Positions 10,603-20,605 of a stretch of 38,137 bases of DNA are shown piece after piece; position 1 is the first letter of the stretch; each line of letters begins with the position of its first letter. Source of the stretch: Didymodactylos carnosus (Eukaryota > Rotifera > Eurotatoria > Philodinida > Philodinidae); assembly GCA_905250885.1 (NCBI GenBank), contig CAJNOQ010000976.1:1-38137 (forward strand). The letters are read 5' to 3'. The position numbers and the translations under genes are program-made. Below the pieces are notes generated by a model. That model saw only the letters and a program-made list of their open reading frames with translations. It searched no databases and was not told the origin of the DNA.

Positions 10603-10775
10603 TGGTTTAAGTTTTGATTTATCTAAAGCCTTTGATCGTGTTCCTCATTCTGTCCTTCATACCAAATGGCAAGGTTTCAGAATTTGTAGTAGAGCTTTTG
10701 AGTGGTTTCATTCTTACTTATCAAATCGCTATCAGTGCGTTAAAATACGAAACGAATCATCATCTCGGTCAACGT
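10603..10775 (+). pseudogene. Reverse transcriptase fragment (Jockey/CR1-like) inserted into the left outer arm
   Basis: One open frame reads FDLSKAFDRVPHSVL (RT motif A), then FEWFHSYLSNRYQCVKI, typical of Jockey/CR1-group RTs. Compared with the inverted copy at 12256-12403, which reads GACAGTTCAC-ATGACTGCAG in complement, the 173 bases are an extra block between GACAGTGCAC and ACATGACTG. Two bases (AC) are shared at the junction. The fragment starts and stops inside the RT domain, so it is a captured piece. It differs from the L1/Tx1-like RT at 7876-9290. Confidence 0.8.
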
Positions 10776-10922
10776 ACATGACTGTAGAACTTTGATTAGT
10801 TCTGGCGTCAGGAAAGTAAGAAGGGCAAACTAGTGAAAGTAAATACACTACATCCATCAACTGTGACTACCCGACTTTTCTCAAGGCTTCTTTTGATTAT
10901 TTCACTGTTTTACAATGTGTTC

Positions 10923-11039
10923 CACTGGAGTGGGAGTGGACAGATTCCAACTTTACTGCAATGTCGGACCCATCCTGATCGGGATCGTGTAAACACGGTT
11001 GATCCCGATCCGATTCCAAAAAGCAGCTTGAAAGAGCTT
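10923..11039 (+). repeat. Inner inverted repeat, left arm
   Basis: 117 bp, complementary to 11728-11844 with about two differences (for example GCAATGTC versus GCAGTGTC). It starts CACTGGAGTGG. Confidence 0.9.
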
Positions 11040-11727
11040 TTTTCCAGAGTCCTCGTTTGAAAGTAATTGTAATTGTGTTAGTAGTCCTAGACAGTTTAAT
11101 TCTGTTTATATAAATGTTAGATTAATATGTTTTGCTATGTATTTCCAATGTTTTTCCTTTTTACATGTATAACTTTCACACTATCTGGATAGGGTCATTT
11201 CGTTACAACAATTTGGCTTCAAAATTGTGCATGATCACTATGAAAATGTATTTCATGAACATTGTTTCAATGTGCAATATATTCTATGAATAATTCAATG
11301 TTTCCTATTATACATGATATTCCAGGCACACATAATATTTACAGCCTATATTAGGGATTATCAACGATGTGATGATGATGTATTACATTATCCACTATAT
11401 TGTTCTTAATGCCACATTCCGAGATGAAAAGTTCAAAGTCGAGTTGGAAACTTATAAACAAGTATAATTAAATAGAAATATTTCATAGATACTACATTGT
11501 GTGGTCTAATTTTTGAATGTTCACGATCAGACACGAATCATGGATCACACAACAAGTACACATCAATGATCAAGCACCACGAGTTATCTTCTTCTATCAG
11601 ATCATGTAATTCAGCAATACGAGTGTTTTTATTTGTGTTTTTCGGATATTTTGTAATAAAAAGAAAAGACCAAAGTGCAGTATCTGTTCTCGTCGGTTTG
11701 AAAGCCGGCGTTCGGTACATCGTACCG

Positions 11728-11844
11728 AAGCTCTTTCAGGCTGCTTTTTGGAATCGGATCGGGATCAACCGTGTTTACACGATCCCGATCAGGATGGGTC
11801 CGACACTGCAGTAAAGTTGGAATCTGTCCACTCCCACTCCAGTG
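11728..11844 (-). repeat. Inner inverted repeat, right arm
   Basis: Complement of 10923-11039. Directly inside it lies a further palindrome, TTCGGTAC-atc-GTACCGAA (11711-11729). Confidence 0.9.
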
Positions 11845-12256
11845 CTCTCTAAAAAATAAAGGTATTATAAAATACGAAAAATGGTATAACCATTTGAACC
11901 ATATCATAACTGTTTAAACGTTTTTTACTTTTATCCGAAAACTCCTTTGGGATTTTTAGAATATGAAAAAGCCGTGATTTAAAAAATCCTAAATTGATTT
12001 GGTATTTTAAAATACCTGAAAGGTTTTTTTGTGATATGAAGAAACCTCAACCGTTTTTCAGAATATAATTCAGCCGTATTTTAGAAAACGAAAATTAGTT
12101 TTTTGATAAGAATAAGAAACTTTTAAACAGTTATGATATGTTTCAAATGGTTATACCCTTTAAACGTTTTGCACATGTGGTTATACTTTTTTTTGGTTTT
12201 TCTCAAATGGAGAATACTTTTTAGGGTTTTTTGAAATACCGTTTTTTTTTAGAGTG
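11845..12256. mobile_element. MITE with CTCTAAAAAA-type terminal inverted repeats
   Basis: The left end CTCTAAAAAATAAAGGTATT matches the complement of the right end, ACTCTAAAAAAAAACGGTATT, imperfectly. A subterminal inverted pair lies at about 11884-11922 and 12118-12160 (TATAACCATTTGAA... against its complement, with few mismatches). There is no coding capacity. It lies exactly between the right inner arm and right outer arm of the composite, a place where the left side has about 50 bp of unrelated sequence. Confidence 0.65.
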
Positions 12257-12571
12257 TAGTCACAGTTGATTGATGAAGCGTATTTATTTTCACTAGTTTG
12301 TCCTTCTCACTTTCCTGACGCCGGAACTAACCAAACTTCTGCAGTCATGTGAACTGTCTTCAACTACAAGGGCTATTATATAAAACAAATCATCAAGAGA
12401 TTTGAAGCGTATGTACTCTAAAGTGGCACTCAACAAATGGTCAGATATCGAAAAACAGTAACGGTTTTTATCAGAAAATTCGTCTCGTGAACATTGATTG
12501 CGATCAGAAATCCCAGTTTCACTACGTCCATCGAGACTAAAAGAGATTAATGTATCAGATAAAGCCAACAT
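12256..12571 (-). other. Unrecognised open frame overlapping the right outer arm
   Basis: The minus-strand frame from ATG 12571 to a stop at 12293-12295 (92 codons) contains the stretch KSLDDLFYIIALVVEDSSHD. The last part lies in the right outer repeat arm. The left arm carries the same sequence but with a stop (FYIISPCS-stop) and the RT insertion. It may be an exon of an unknown gene or transposon protein whose end was duplicated in inverted orientation. No family is recognised. Confidence 0.25.
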
Positions 12572-13165
12572 TTTTTAGCTACCGTACACCATTGAAAATC
12601 ATAGGTCAAGATATTGCTGTGTTGAATGCTTTTCATGTGATAGGTATTAATCGTTTGCTGGTCATTCCTTCAATTATTTTAAAATGTGTATGTTAAAATT
12701 CTTCCGACGAAGATAAGCGACGCCGATACTTTCTTTCTTAGTTAAATTTGAAATAGACACGATTTAGCTGTACATAAAGCCATGTTCCTCACTAATCATA
12801 AGAAGCAAAAAAAGAAAGCATTTTTTAATGAATGAAAAAAGAAAAATACAAATACAACGTCATAGCATCTTTGTCAGTATATCATTCGTCTGTATATCTA
12901 TATACATATAACAGAGTCTGATCACAAAAGGCAACAACATAAAAATAAAAACCAAGAAATGAACAGACAAGACAAACAAGAAAACATCAACAACACACCA
13001 GTCACAGTTACAATTCCATATCCTGTAAGAACACATGATGAGTAGTATCTGACTTACACAAAGGCGAAAAAATATGAAAAATAAGTAGATAACTAGTAAA
13101 AGAAAAGCACAAAATAACATTTTTCTTCTTTAATCATACAGAAAATGAAAATGAATATGACTTTG
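12572..13165. other. No gene seen; downstream flank of CKS gene
   Basis: AT-rich sequence, partly the 3' flank of the CKS gene at 13166-13694. The open frame at 12860-13120 (minus) is a hydrophobic low-complexity string without family resemblance. Confidence 0.5.
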
Positions 13166-13694
13166 CTATTTCATATGCATCGCATTTGCATGATATACAG
13201 CAGCTTGTGCTTGCTGTTGTTGTTGTTGACGTTGTTGTTGGATCTGTTGACTAATCTTCAACGAACGACGAAATATTAGAATATGGGGCTCAGGATCGTG
13301 AATTAAAAAATGAACCCAACCTAGAATAAAGAATCTCAAAATAACTACATGGTTTCTGCGTACTCTAGAAGCTCGTTCCTTTATTTCAATGTTGGAAAAT
13401 TTATAAGTTGGAATTATTTCCAATTTATCTTTTTCTATCACACGACTTTCCTTGTTTACTTTAAACACGAAGTAAGAAGACAAAAGAAGCATTTTTTTTC
13501 TTACCTAAAGATTGTTGAACGCCAAGATTTCGCCATTCATTTTCTGTTAATAACCGTCCTTTTGGAATTTTTTTTGCTATTTCTTTCGGTAATATGACAT
13601 GACGATATTCATATAGATCATCCTTATACGTGTCAGAATAATAAATTTGTTCTTTTTGACTCTCCTTGTCTTTGTTTGCTACTTCTTTGGCCAT
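13166..13694 (-). CDS. CKS1: Cyclin-dependent kinase regulatory subunit (CKS), copy A
   Basis: CKS proteins bind cyclin-dependent kinases and dock them to phosphorylated substrates in the nucleus and cytoplasm. Exon 1 is 13505-13694 and exon 2 is 13166-13320; a phase-1 intron of 184 bp splits the Gly before the conserved Trp. The product is 114 residues: the CKS fold ([45 protein letters not shown]) plus a Gln-rich C-terminal tail absent from the roughly 79-residue human protein. By human CKS1 numbering, R20, S51, W54 and R71 of the phosphate pocket are kept, but K11 is Thr. The hinge HxPEPH is intact. I chose ATG 13694 as the first in-frame Met, giving an N-terminal extension of about 14 residues. 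The second CKS gene lies 626 bp upstream on the same strand. Confidence 0.95.
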
Positions 13695-14320
13695 TATTAT
13701 TTGTTCTATCACAATATCTCGACAATGTAATGGTATCAATAATGCTGTAGTAAATAAAGAAAACAGATTATGAATAATAATAATAATACGAAAGCACTGA
13801 AAAAATGCTTAGATAAAACGATTTTTGAGTGTTTTGTTCTAGAAATAAATAAACAAATAAATTAAATGCATAATTAGCAAGAGACTCGTTGTATTTAAAA
13901 ACCGACAATCTCAAAGTACGACAAAACTAAAATTAATGACGTGCCATAGTATCTGTCCAAAGGCTTGTAAATCTGTTATCAAATACTCCAGGAACCTAAA
14001 CTTGATGGATTTGAATACAAAAACTCACTTACATCCAAAAAGCTAACTTGTGATGGCAAGTATTATGTAAAGATTCCACTCAAACAATAAATGTCTCAAC
14101 GACAACCAAAAAAATGTATTTATCAAATCACTATTTTGAAGAAAAAAACGGTCAAAAAATACATCACCGATAATAGGCAGAGAAAAAACGAAAATTATGT
14201 AAAAACAAAAATATAAAAATCTAACTTGTACTTAGCAAAATATGAAGAAAATATCAGACAATATTGAGTTTGAAATATACAAAAAAAAAATGACCAAACA
14301 CCGTTGTTTTCTAGAATGGT
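13695..14320. other. Spacer between the two CKS genes
   Basis: AT-rich; presumed promoter of copy A and 3' flank of copy B. No open frame of note or recognised regulatory motif. Confidence 0.5.
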
Positions 14321-14826
14321 CTAAACTGTTGATGAAGTATTGACAGATAATTGACGTAACGGAATTTTTAATTCAGCAACGGGTGGTGCATGTTGATCAG
14401 CCATTTTCATTGTTAAGTCAGTACAAACAGGCTGAGTATATTGAGAAAGAACAGGGCGTCGAAATAATAAAACATGTGGTTCTAAAACAGAAAATATAAA
14501 TAAAAACAACAACAAAAAATAGACCAAACAGAAAATTCTTTATTCACTTCAAAAGCAATCAGCTGTGCAATCGTTTGATCTTACAGGAGATTCTGAGACT
14601 TTAGATACATTAAAAATCGAAACACAACATGTTTACCCGGCTTATGTACCATATAATGTTCCCAGTGGAGACCTTGCCTAACCCCTAAAGCTCTCCATTC
14701 ATGTTCATCCATACAACGATTTGATGGTATGGTTCGTATTAATTCTTTCGATATCATGACATGTCGATATTCATATCGGCTATCAGAATATTTCTCACTA
14801 TAACGTGGTGGAGATGCTCCTGACAT
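14321..14826 (-). CDS. CKS1: Cyclin-dependent kinase regulatory subunit (CKS), copy B
   Basis: A second, diverged CKS gene. Exon 1 is 14637-14826 and exon 2 is 14321-14481; the 155-bp phase-1 intron splits the Glu in the HKPEPH hinge. The product is 116 residues: short N-terminus (MSGASPPRYSEKY), YEYRHVMISKEL, HEWRALGVRQGLHW, HKPEPHVLLFRRP, then a tail of about 40 residues without clear motif. By human CKS1 numbering K11, R20, W54 and R71 are present but S51 of the anion pocket is Gly, and the hinge has Lys where human has Glu61. Its intron sits about nine codons further along than that of copy A. Tandem same-strand placement points to local duplication. Both copies keep open frames, so both are probably expressed. 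Confidence 0.95.
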
Positions 14827-15759
14827 TGTACAAAAAAACGCTTGAGTAATAGTAAAATAAATCTAAAATAGGAGAAAAACAGTTTAATTTCTTGAAACCA
14901 ATAACAGCAATGTACTCTTTTTCGTTGTTTCGTTATAGATCAAGAAAATAAAGCTCTTTAAAATTGTTTAATTTAGATAATGCTAGAAAAACAACAACAA
15001 CAACAACAACAATAGACACCACAAAAAAATAAACTATACAAACAACAACAATTCAGTTATAAAATAAAAAAAATGTTATTTTTTTTAATAAGGTTGGCTA
15101 ATACGGTGAACAGAAAAGCAAACAAAAATGAATTACTGCATAGTATGTGTGTGTGTGTGCGTCAAAATTAAAGCAATTATTACGTTCAAACTGTTCTCAT
15201 GTAAGTGAAAAACAGAAAGGGTAGTAAATGAAATGAAGAAAAAGATATTTCGTATGGTATTGTTTTCGACTAAAATACCAGTTGATCTAGTTATTTCGTT
15301 CTAAAATTTTTTCGGAAAAGAAATAGTTGAACTAAACCGAGCGAACTACGGTTATTACAAGACAATGAGTTAATCTTCTTACTACAGTAAGACTTGTTCA
15401 CTCCCATGAAATTCAAATACTTCATTCCATTATTAGACAAATTTATTTTGAGCAATATTGCTAGAAAAAAGAACGTAAAAAAGGCTAAATTTGATTTACA
15501 CACGTTCGAATGATCTGATAATCAATATTCATAATGTGTAACACGATCTATCACCATAGAGACACTTCACAGATGTTAGAAAATAGTTTTCTATAATAAA
15601 AATTTTGCACAAAGAAAAAAATTGCAGTGTAGTTGTTTAAGTGCGATTCAAGCTTTTTTAAAAAAGATATGATTGAGCAAGAGACTTTCCTTCCACAAAA
15701 CATGTCACAACAGGATAATGACTAGAGATATATAGACAAGTTTTTACACACATTTTAAT
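14827..15759. other. Intergenic, with (CAA)n and (TG)n repeats
   Basis: Contains a CAA run at about 14990-15012 and a TG run at 15145-15159. The open frame at 15291-15503 (minus) resembles nothing known. The upstream part presumably carries the CKS copy B promoter. Confidence 0.55.
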
Positions 15760-17415
15760 TTATTCTGTTTTTAACATTTCGTAAAATTTTCGTTGTTCTT
15801 CCGCTTTGAAATCAGCTTTGGGCTTTGTCCGTTTCAATCCACCATCCCAATCCAAATCAACAAATCCACCTTGTTTAGCAATAGCTGCTTTTACCCTTCT
15901 CGCAAAATCAATTGATGTTTCATCTTGTTGAATTTGCATTGGTTTCAAATAATAAACATCGACTACAATCGCCCAAGATGTCATCATTAATATTAAATAT
16001 TGAAATAACTCATGTTTCGTTGAATTCCAAAATGCATCACCAAAACGATTATCATATTTAATAGCAACAGGATAAATCGGAGCTTCGGTAATCTCAAAAC
16101 AACCTTTTTTAAACATCATTACGCTCGTGTTATTGACACATGTACCTAAAACAAAACAAAAAACGAAAATTAGTATACAACACCATCTTTCTATTATAAA
16201 AGATTGCTCAAAAAACTTTTTATCTATACTAACCTTCTGGAAATATTAATATTGGTAAATTTTCTTTATTTGATACGTGTTCTGTCATTTTTTCTGTTAC
16301 CATGTGTCGATCTTTGGCTTCTGCTCGTTCAAACCAAATATGTTTAGCTGTATGTGATAGTGTCCGTTGTACGAGACCAAAAAATCCTCCATGTTGTTGA
16401 CCAATCATTGAAAATCCATTATCCGTTGACAATATAATAACATCAATAGGACTTGTATGGTTGGCTACACAAATGGAACCACGCTTCGCTCGATTTTCCA
16501 AATTATGAAATGTGATAATAGCTGAAAATACTCGTGAAAGAATTCGATGTAAAACCAAGTTAACGTAGAATCCAATACGTAGTTTTGTTGTCTTATTAGT
16601 AAAATATCTGAGAAATAATGCCGAAGCCATCATCCAACAAATGGCCAAACAAAAGAGACATAGACGAAATGGAAATAAAATAAAATAACGAACAATAAAT
16701 CCAAGAAACCATAATAGTGATACACGTAATGAAAATAATTCATGTGATTGTTGAGTACGAGTTAACAAGTTCCATACAGCCATTTCTTCAGCCGATGTAA
16801 AGCGTTTTGTTACTTCATCATCAACAATCGCTTCTAAACCTTGACGAGTATAATCCACTATATCATCTAGAATAATAAAAAACAAAGTAAAGTGAATTGA
16901 TCCCATCATTCAAAAATCTTTATCTCTCTTAAACAAATCCCAAACATACCAAATTTGAATTGAACACCTTGTCCATTACTTCCCGTTGATTTATCTAAAT
17001 CGGTTTCATCTGTTGTTACCTTTTGTGGCCGTCTCCATCTTAATTCGTTTGATTCTTGGTGATGCATGGTATCAGTCTCTTGTATTGATGGTGAATTTGA
17101 TACTGTTAATGAGGTGACCATTGATGTTTCTGGATCAACAAGCACGTCTTCTCTAGATTGTTCAGTGATTGGTTCCACTAAATGTTCTTTATCAGGCGGA
17201 TCGTCGACTACCGTTGTAGACGCTTCTAGATCAATTTCTTTATTTCGTTTAATTCTTGTGGCATAATCAAATGTGAATGCTAATATTTTAACATAAACTT
17301 TTCTAACACCCATAGATGCATTTAATGCAGCTAATAACAAAACAAGCGATCCAATTGTTATCATTGGTAAACATAGAATTGTGATCACAGTAAATACATG
17401 AGCAGTATTAGCCAT
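15760..17415 (-). CDS. GPAT4: Glycerol-3-phosphate acyltransferase, GPAT3/4 type
   Basis: The enzyme would acylate glycerol-3-phosphate to lysophosphatidate at the endoplasmic reticulum, the first step of triacylglycerol and phospholipid synthesis. Exons are 16950-17415, 16234-16866 and 15760-16145, with two phase-1 introns (83 and 88 bp), giving 494 residues (human GPAT4 456). An N-terminal membrane segment (about residues 6-30) is followed by a variable acidic region, then IVDDEVTKRF and two more hydrophobic segments around 200-240. The acyltransferase HX4D motif is NHTSPID (291-297), then the FPEGTCVNNTSVMMFKKG block, whose Gly is split by intron 2, and DAFWNS with MMTSWAIV. ATG 17415 is the first Met; the frame stays open upstream to about 17652 without another ATG. 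GPAT3 versus GPAT4 cannot be separated here. Confidence 0.95.
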
Positions 17416-19153
17416 TGTTCGTAACAAAAATACAAACAGTTGGATTACTCTAAAATGATAAGTGAATAAACAACTGATTATCCTCCAAGAACTCAGCACT
17501 TTTCGCCTATTCGTTATATCTATTCGATGATGACCATACTTAAAAAAATCGTGGAATATCCTCTTTCGACGAAGTGGAATTGTGGACTCATCGCACTTAA
17601 ATAACCGAAAAGCATTGTGTAATTTTGAATTTTTATTACACGCGGAGAACAAATGTTGTTATCGGCGCCTGTGTATGCGCGTACAGGAATACGAAAAAAG
17701 AAAAGAAAAAGGTCAACAGAACAAGGAAACTATCAAGGTATTAAATTACATTATTTTCGACAAGGATTTATTATGTCGATCGTGTAATAAAGTCTTCCGA
17801 TTAACAATCACTTCGTCAGTTTAAAGAAAATTATGAATCTATCAAGTAACTTTAACAATCAACAGCACAACGGAATAAGACTTTTACTGTTGCTACACCC
17901 CAAACGGTTGATCACAATATTTATATGTTTACTATTAAATTCAGAAAGTATGAAAGATCAGGGAACTAACTTAACGATGCTTGAAAAACATTTAAAGTTC
18001 GATTGAGTGAAACAACAATCCGAAAGTTAGAACAATCATAAACCTTTTATTGGTATTCACAAGGATTTACATTTTATATCGAGCAGAGAAATCAACTGTG
18101 ATAATGATACAGGCGGACACCATTTAAGGGAGGCATTTTTTTAGAATTTTTACATCTCGTAAAAAATAACAATGCCTCATTCTAAGAGAGCACAGAGTGA
18201 ATGTATACTGTAATTATGTACTGTGAATACATAACTTCCTTAAAAACATCATATCTAGGACCACTACCTAGTACTTTATATGTTAAATAAACTTTAATTT
18301 CAAATATGCAGATTTGTAGATTGTGGTCTTTGCGGCGACTTATTAGTCATAGTAAGTTAAATAGTGAATTACTTTAATACCAATTTTAGCACCACTATTC
18401 ATCTATTCTATTTAGTACTGCTATCTGAAACAACGTTAAACATAAGTAGGTTTTTTTCTTTAAATGAGTCGGCTTCTATCTACACAAGATCATAACCTTA
18501 TTTATAAATACGCTTATATTCAGATATAGTAGCAATAAGGAGTTCTTGAAGCAAAGAAAATTGTGTTCTGGAAACTTTCAATTTTACATGCATGTCAAAA
18601 AGAGAAAAATACTTAATACGTCATCAGAAAACTGATGACTACTGCCAAAAAAAATAGCGCCTAGCTGATGATTGTCTATTTCGATTTTTTGATTCGTCAA
18701 AAAGCTGCAATATTATTGATCAAAAAAAATAGCGTACCAGTCTAGGGCGCTAGATGCCATCTTATTACAATCGGATGTTTTTTTCCAAAATATCTCACTG
18801 TGCTTCAATGGAAAGAGTAATATCAAACTGAATTAAATGACATATTCTTCAGTCATTGCTAAATAGCTTAAAGGTGAAAGACACTGTTTCAACAGTTTTT
18901 TATTTCTAAATCTCAAGTTTTTTGAAAAAGAAACGATGAAAAAAATATCCCTGTTGTCGATTGATTATGTAGTTTTACTTGCACACGTTCGATCTAATGA
19001 ATAAAAAGTAGAGTCTAGCTCCGGTTTGTTAAAGTCAAGATTCAAAATTTAAAATTAGAGCAACAATTTTAATTAAGATTAATTATCGTTTTTAAAAGTT
19101 GGCGGCAGACATTTTGAATCGTTCTGAATGTTTTTTCTGTTGAAAACTAACTG
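17416..19153. other. Upstream flank of GPAT gene and gene-poor sequence
   Basis: Open frames overlap the GPAT 5' region but none looks real. A small imperfect foldback lies at about 18130-18175 (GAGGCAT...ATGCCTC). Two direct copies of an AAAAAAAATAGCG block occur near 18646 and 18722. Otherwise nothing is seen. Confidence 0.5.
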
Positions 19154-19290
19154 TTAGTCAATGTTGAATTTACGTGCTAAAAAATAGCATATTGTCAATA
19201 TAACTTCAGATCGTTCATTCACATCAGTAAAACATTCGACATATCTGTTTAATAAACGTCTACGATCAGGCATCACTGGGAACATGTGAC
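19154..19290 (-). CDS. Candidate terminal exon of an unrecognised gene
   Basis: The minus-strand frame contains MPDRRRLLNRYVECFTDV, then NERSEVILTICYFLARKF, and ends at a TAA (19154-19156). The open frame extends upstream through FHYVPASHMFPV to about 19345, with several AG acceptors available (for example after CCCAG before the MPDRRR codons). The balanced, charged composition differs from the low-complexity strings typical of this region, so I suspect a real last exon. The family and upstream exons were not identified. Possible companions on the same strand are the short stretch at 20230-20290 (KHDFIRDGRRYQVE followed by GTAATT) and the small open frame ending at 20462. Confidence 0.3.
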
Positions 19291-20461
19291 TGGCTGGTAC
19301 GTAGTGAAAAAAGAATTGGTGTTTACGGTGAAAAGCGATGAACCTTTTTCACTACAATTCTCTAATGGGATTTCAAAGAGTTTAATGAACGTATTTAATG
19401 AAGTTCAATATCTTTCAGCGAGAACGCATATTATTTCTATAGTTCAAACCACAAAAACGTTCTCACACATAACTGCAATGTTAAACATAAAGTAGTCTGT
19501 GATCATTCATTTATTCATTATAAATTTGAACTAGACAAGGTGTAATTGTTCTACTGAACTATCTATCTCCAACTTTTCATAAAATACACGCGTTTGCGCA
19601 TCTAATTATATCATAATTAAAAATGGTAAAAAAATAATTTTAGATGTGTTATCTACAACTGCTGAAAATGTGAACAATGTTTTTTTCAAATCTCTACGAT
19701 CAAAGATGAGACAGAACGAGCGATAAAACATTGTAACAAAAAAGAGTTGAATTGGTTCTGATAAGAAACAATTAGAGATTATTAATCCATCAGCCTTTAG
19801 TTAACTATAAAATTTTTTGTAAATTTTTTAAATTGATTCTACAGTTCAGTAATATTCTAAACATAGCTAAATGCAATTGTGAAAAACTGAAAGATTCCAA
19901 CAGTCAATAATAAACGATGTAGTAAATTTAAACAATTTAATATGTCGAAAAGTCAGAAATATTACAAACTACTTCGTTATTATGTTCTCTCGCATAGAAG
20001 AATTTCAGAACTCAATATTTATTTTCATAATTCAAAGCGGATGATTAGTATTTCTTCATTTATAAAGAGCCAAGAATCTGGTGTAGAACTGCGAAAAAGT
20101 CTCCTTTTTTTCTACTTAGTCGACTTAACGACTAACCAAACTAACGATATTTCTGTTACATATGAGCTTATTAAATAATACCATACATGCAGGAATACAA
20201 AAATTTAATTACCTCAACTTGATATCGTCGACCGTCCCTGATGAAATCATGTTTTCTATCAAATGAAAGAAACTTTACGACTTATTCGTCGTTTTAGTTC
20301 TATCTATTATACATCAACCTTATTCTTTGTACAAATATTGTAGATAAAACATATATATTTTTTTAAAATCAAACCACAACACATGGACCTATAGCTACAC
20401 ATATTGGAAACAGTCTGTTTCTCTTTTGGTCCTACTCTCTGTCGCTCTTTCTTTTATTGTG

Positions 20462-20605
20462 TTATACGTACAATTTTAGTCTATCCCATAGTCGAATTTT
20501 GATTTTGAAATTGTAACATAAACCTATGAGACCAGTTGTTATGAAAACTAACGTATAATTAAAATTAATACTAATATTTTCTGTTAATACTTGATATTCA
20601 GGCAT
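20462..20605 (-). CDS. Candidate 47-residue single-pass membrane protein or first exon
   Basis: From ATG 20605 the frame reads MPEYQVLTENISINFN, a hydrophobic segment YTLVFITTGLIGLCY (about residues 17-31), then a basic tail KIKIRLWDRLKLYV and TAA. A short N-terminus, one membrane span and a basic C-terminal tail are typical of small organelle membrane proteins, but I recognise no family. A GTATAA donor-like site overlaps the stop, so it may be a first exon continuing to 20230-20290. It is too short to be safe on composition alone. Confidence 0.35.
   Translation of the reverse strand: MPEYQVLTENISINFNYTLVFITTGLIGLCYNFKIKIRLWDRLKLYV

Larger units (their letters stand above)
10547..12403. repeat. 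Composite of nested inverted repeats
   Basis: The outer arms are 10547-10870 (interrupted by an RT fragment) and 12256-12403. The inner arms are 10923-11039 and 11728-11844, 117 bp each with about two mismatches, beginning CACTGGAGTGGGAGTGGACA. A MITE fills the space between the right inner and right outer arm. The inner arms contain their own short palindrome around GATCGGGATC...GATCCCGATC. The loop (11040-11727) has only short open stretches in both directions and nothing recognised. No clear target-site duplication flanks either pair. Confidence 0.8.

Noticed and set aside
12860..13120. 86-codon hydrophobic minus-strand open frame
   Set aside because: Phe/Leu/Ile/Val-rich translation of A-rich 3' flank of the CKS gene; no recognisable domain.
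17416..17652. Upstream extension of the GPAT open frame
   Set aside because: Open but without an ATG; the first Met at 17415 fits the N-terminal membrane segment of the family.
19942..20178. 78-codon plus-strand open frame with ATG
   Set aside because: No recognisable domain and it lies in a region where minus-strand candidate exons fall; open frames of this size arise easily in such sequence.
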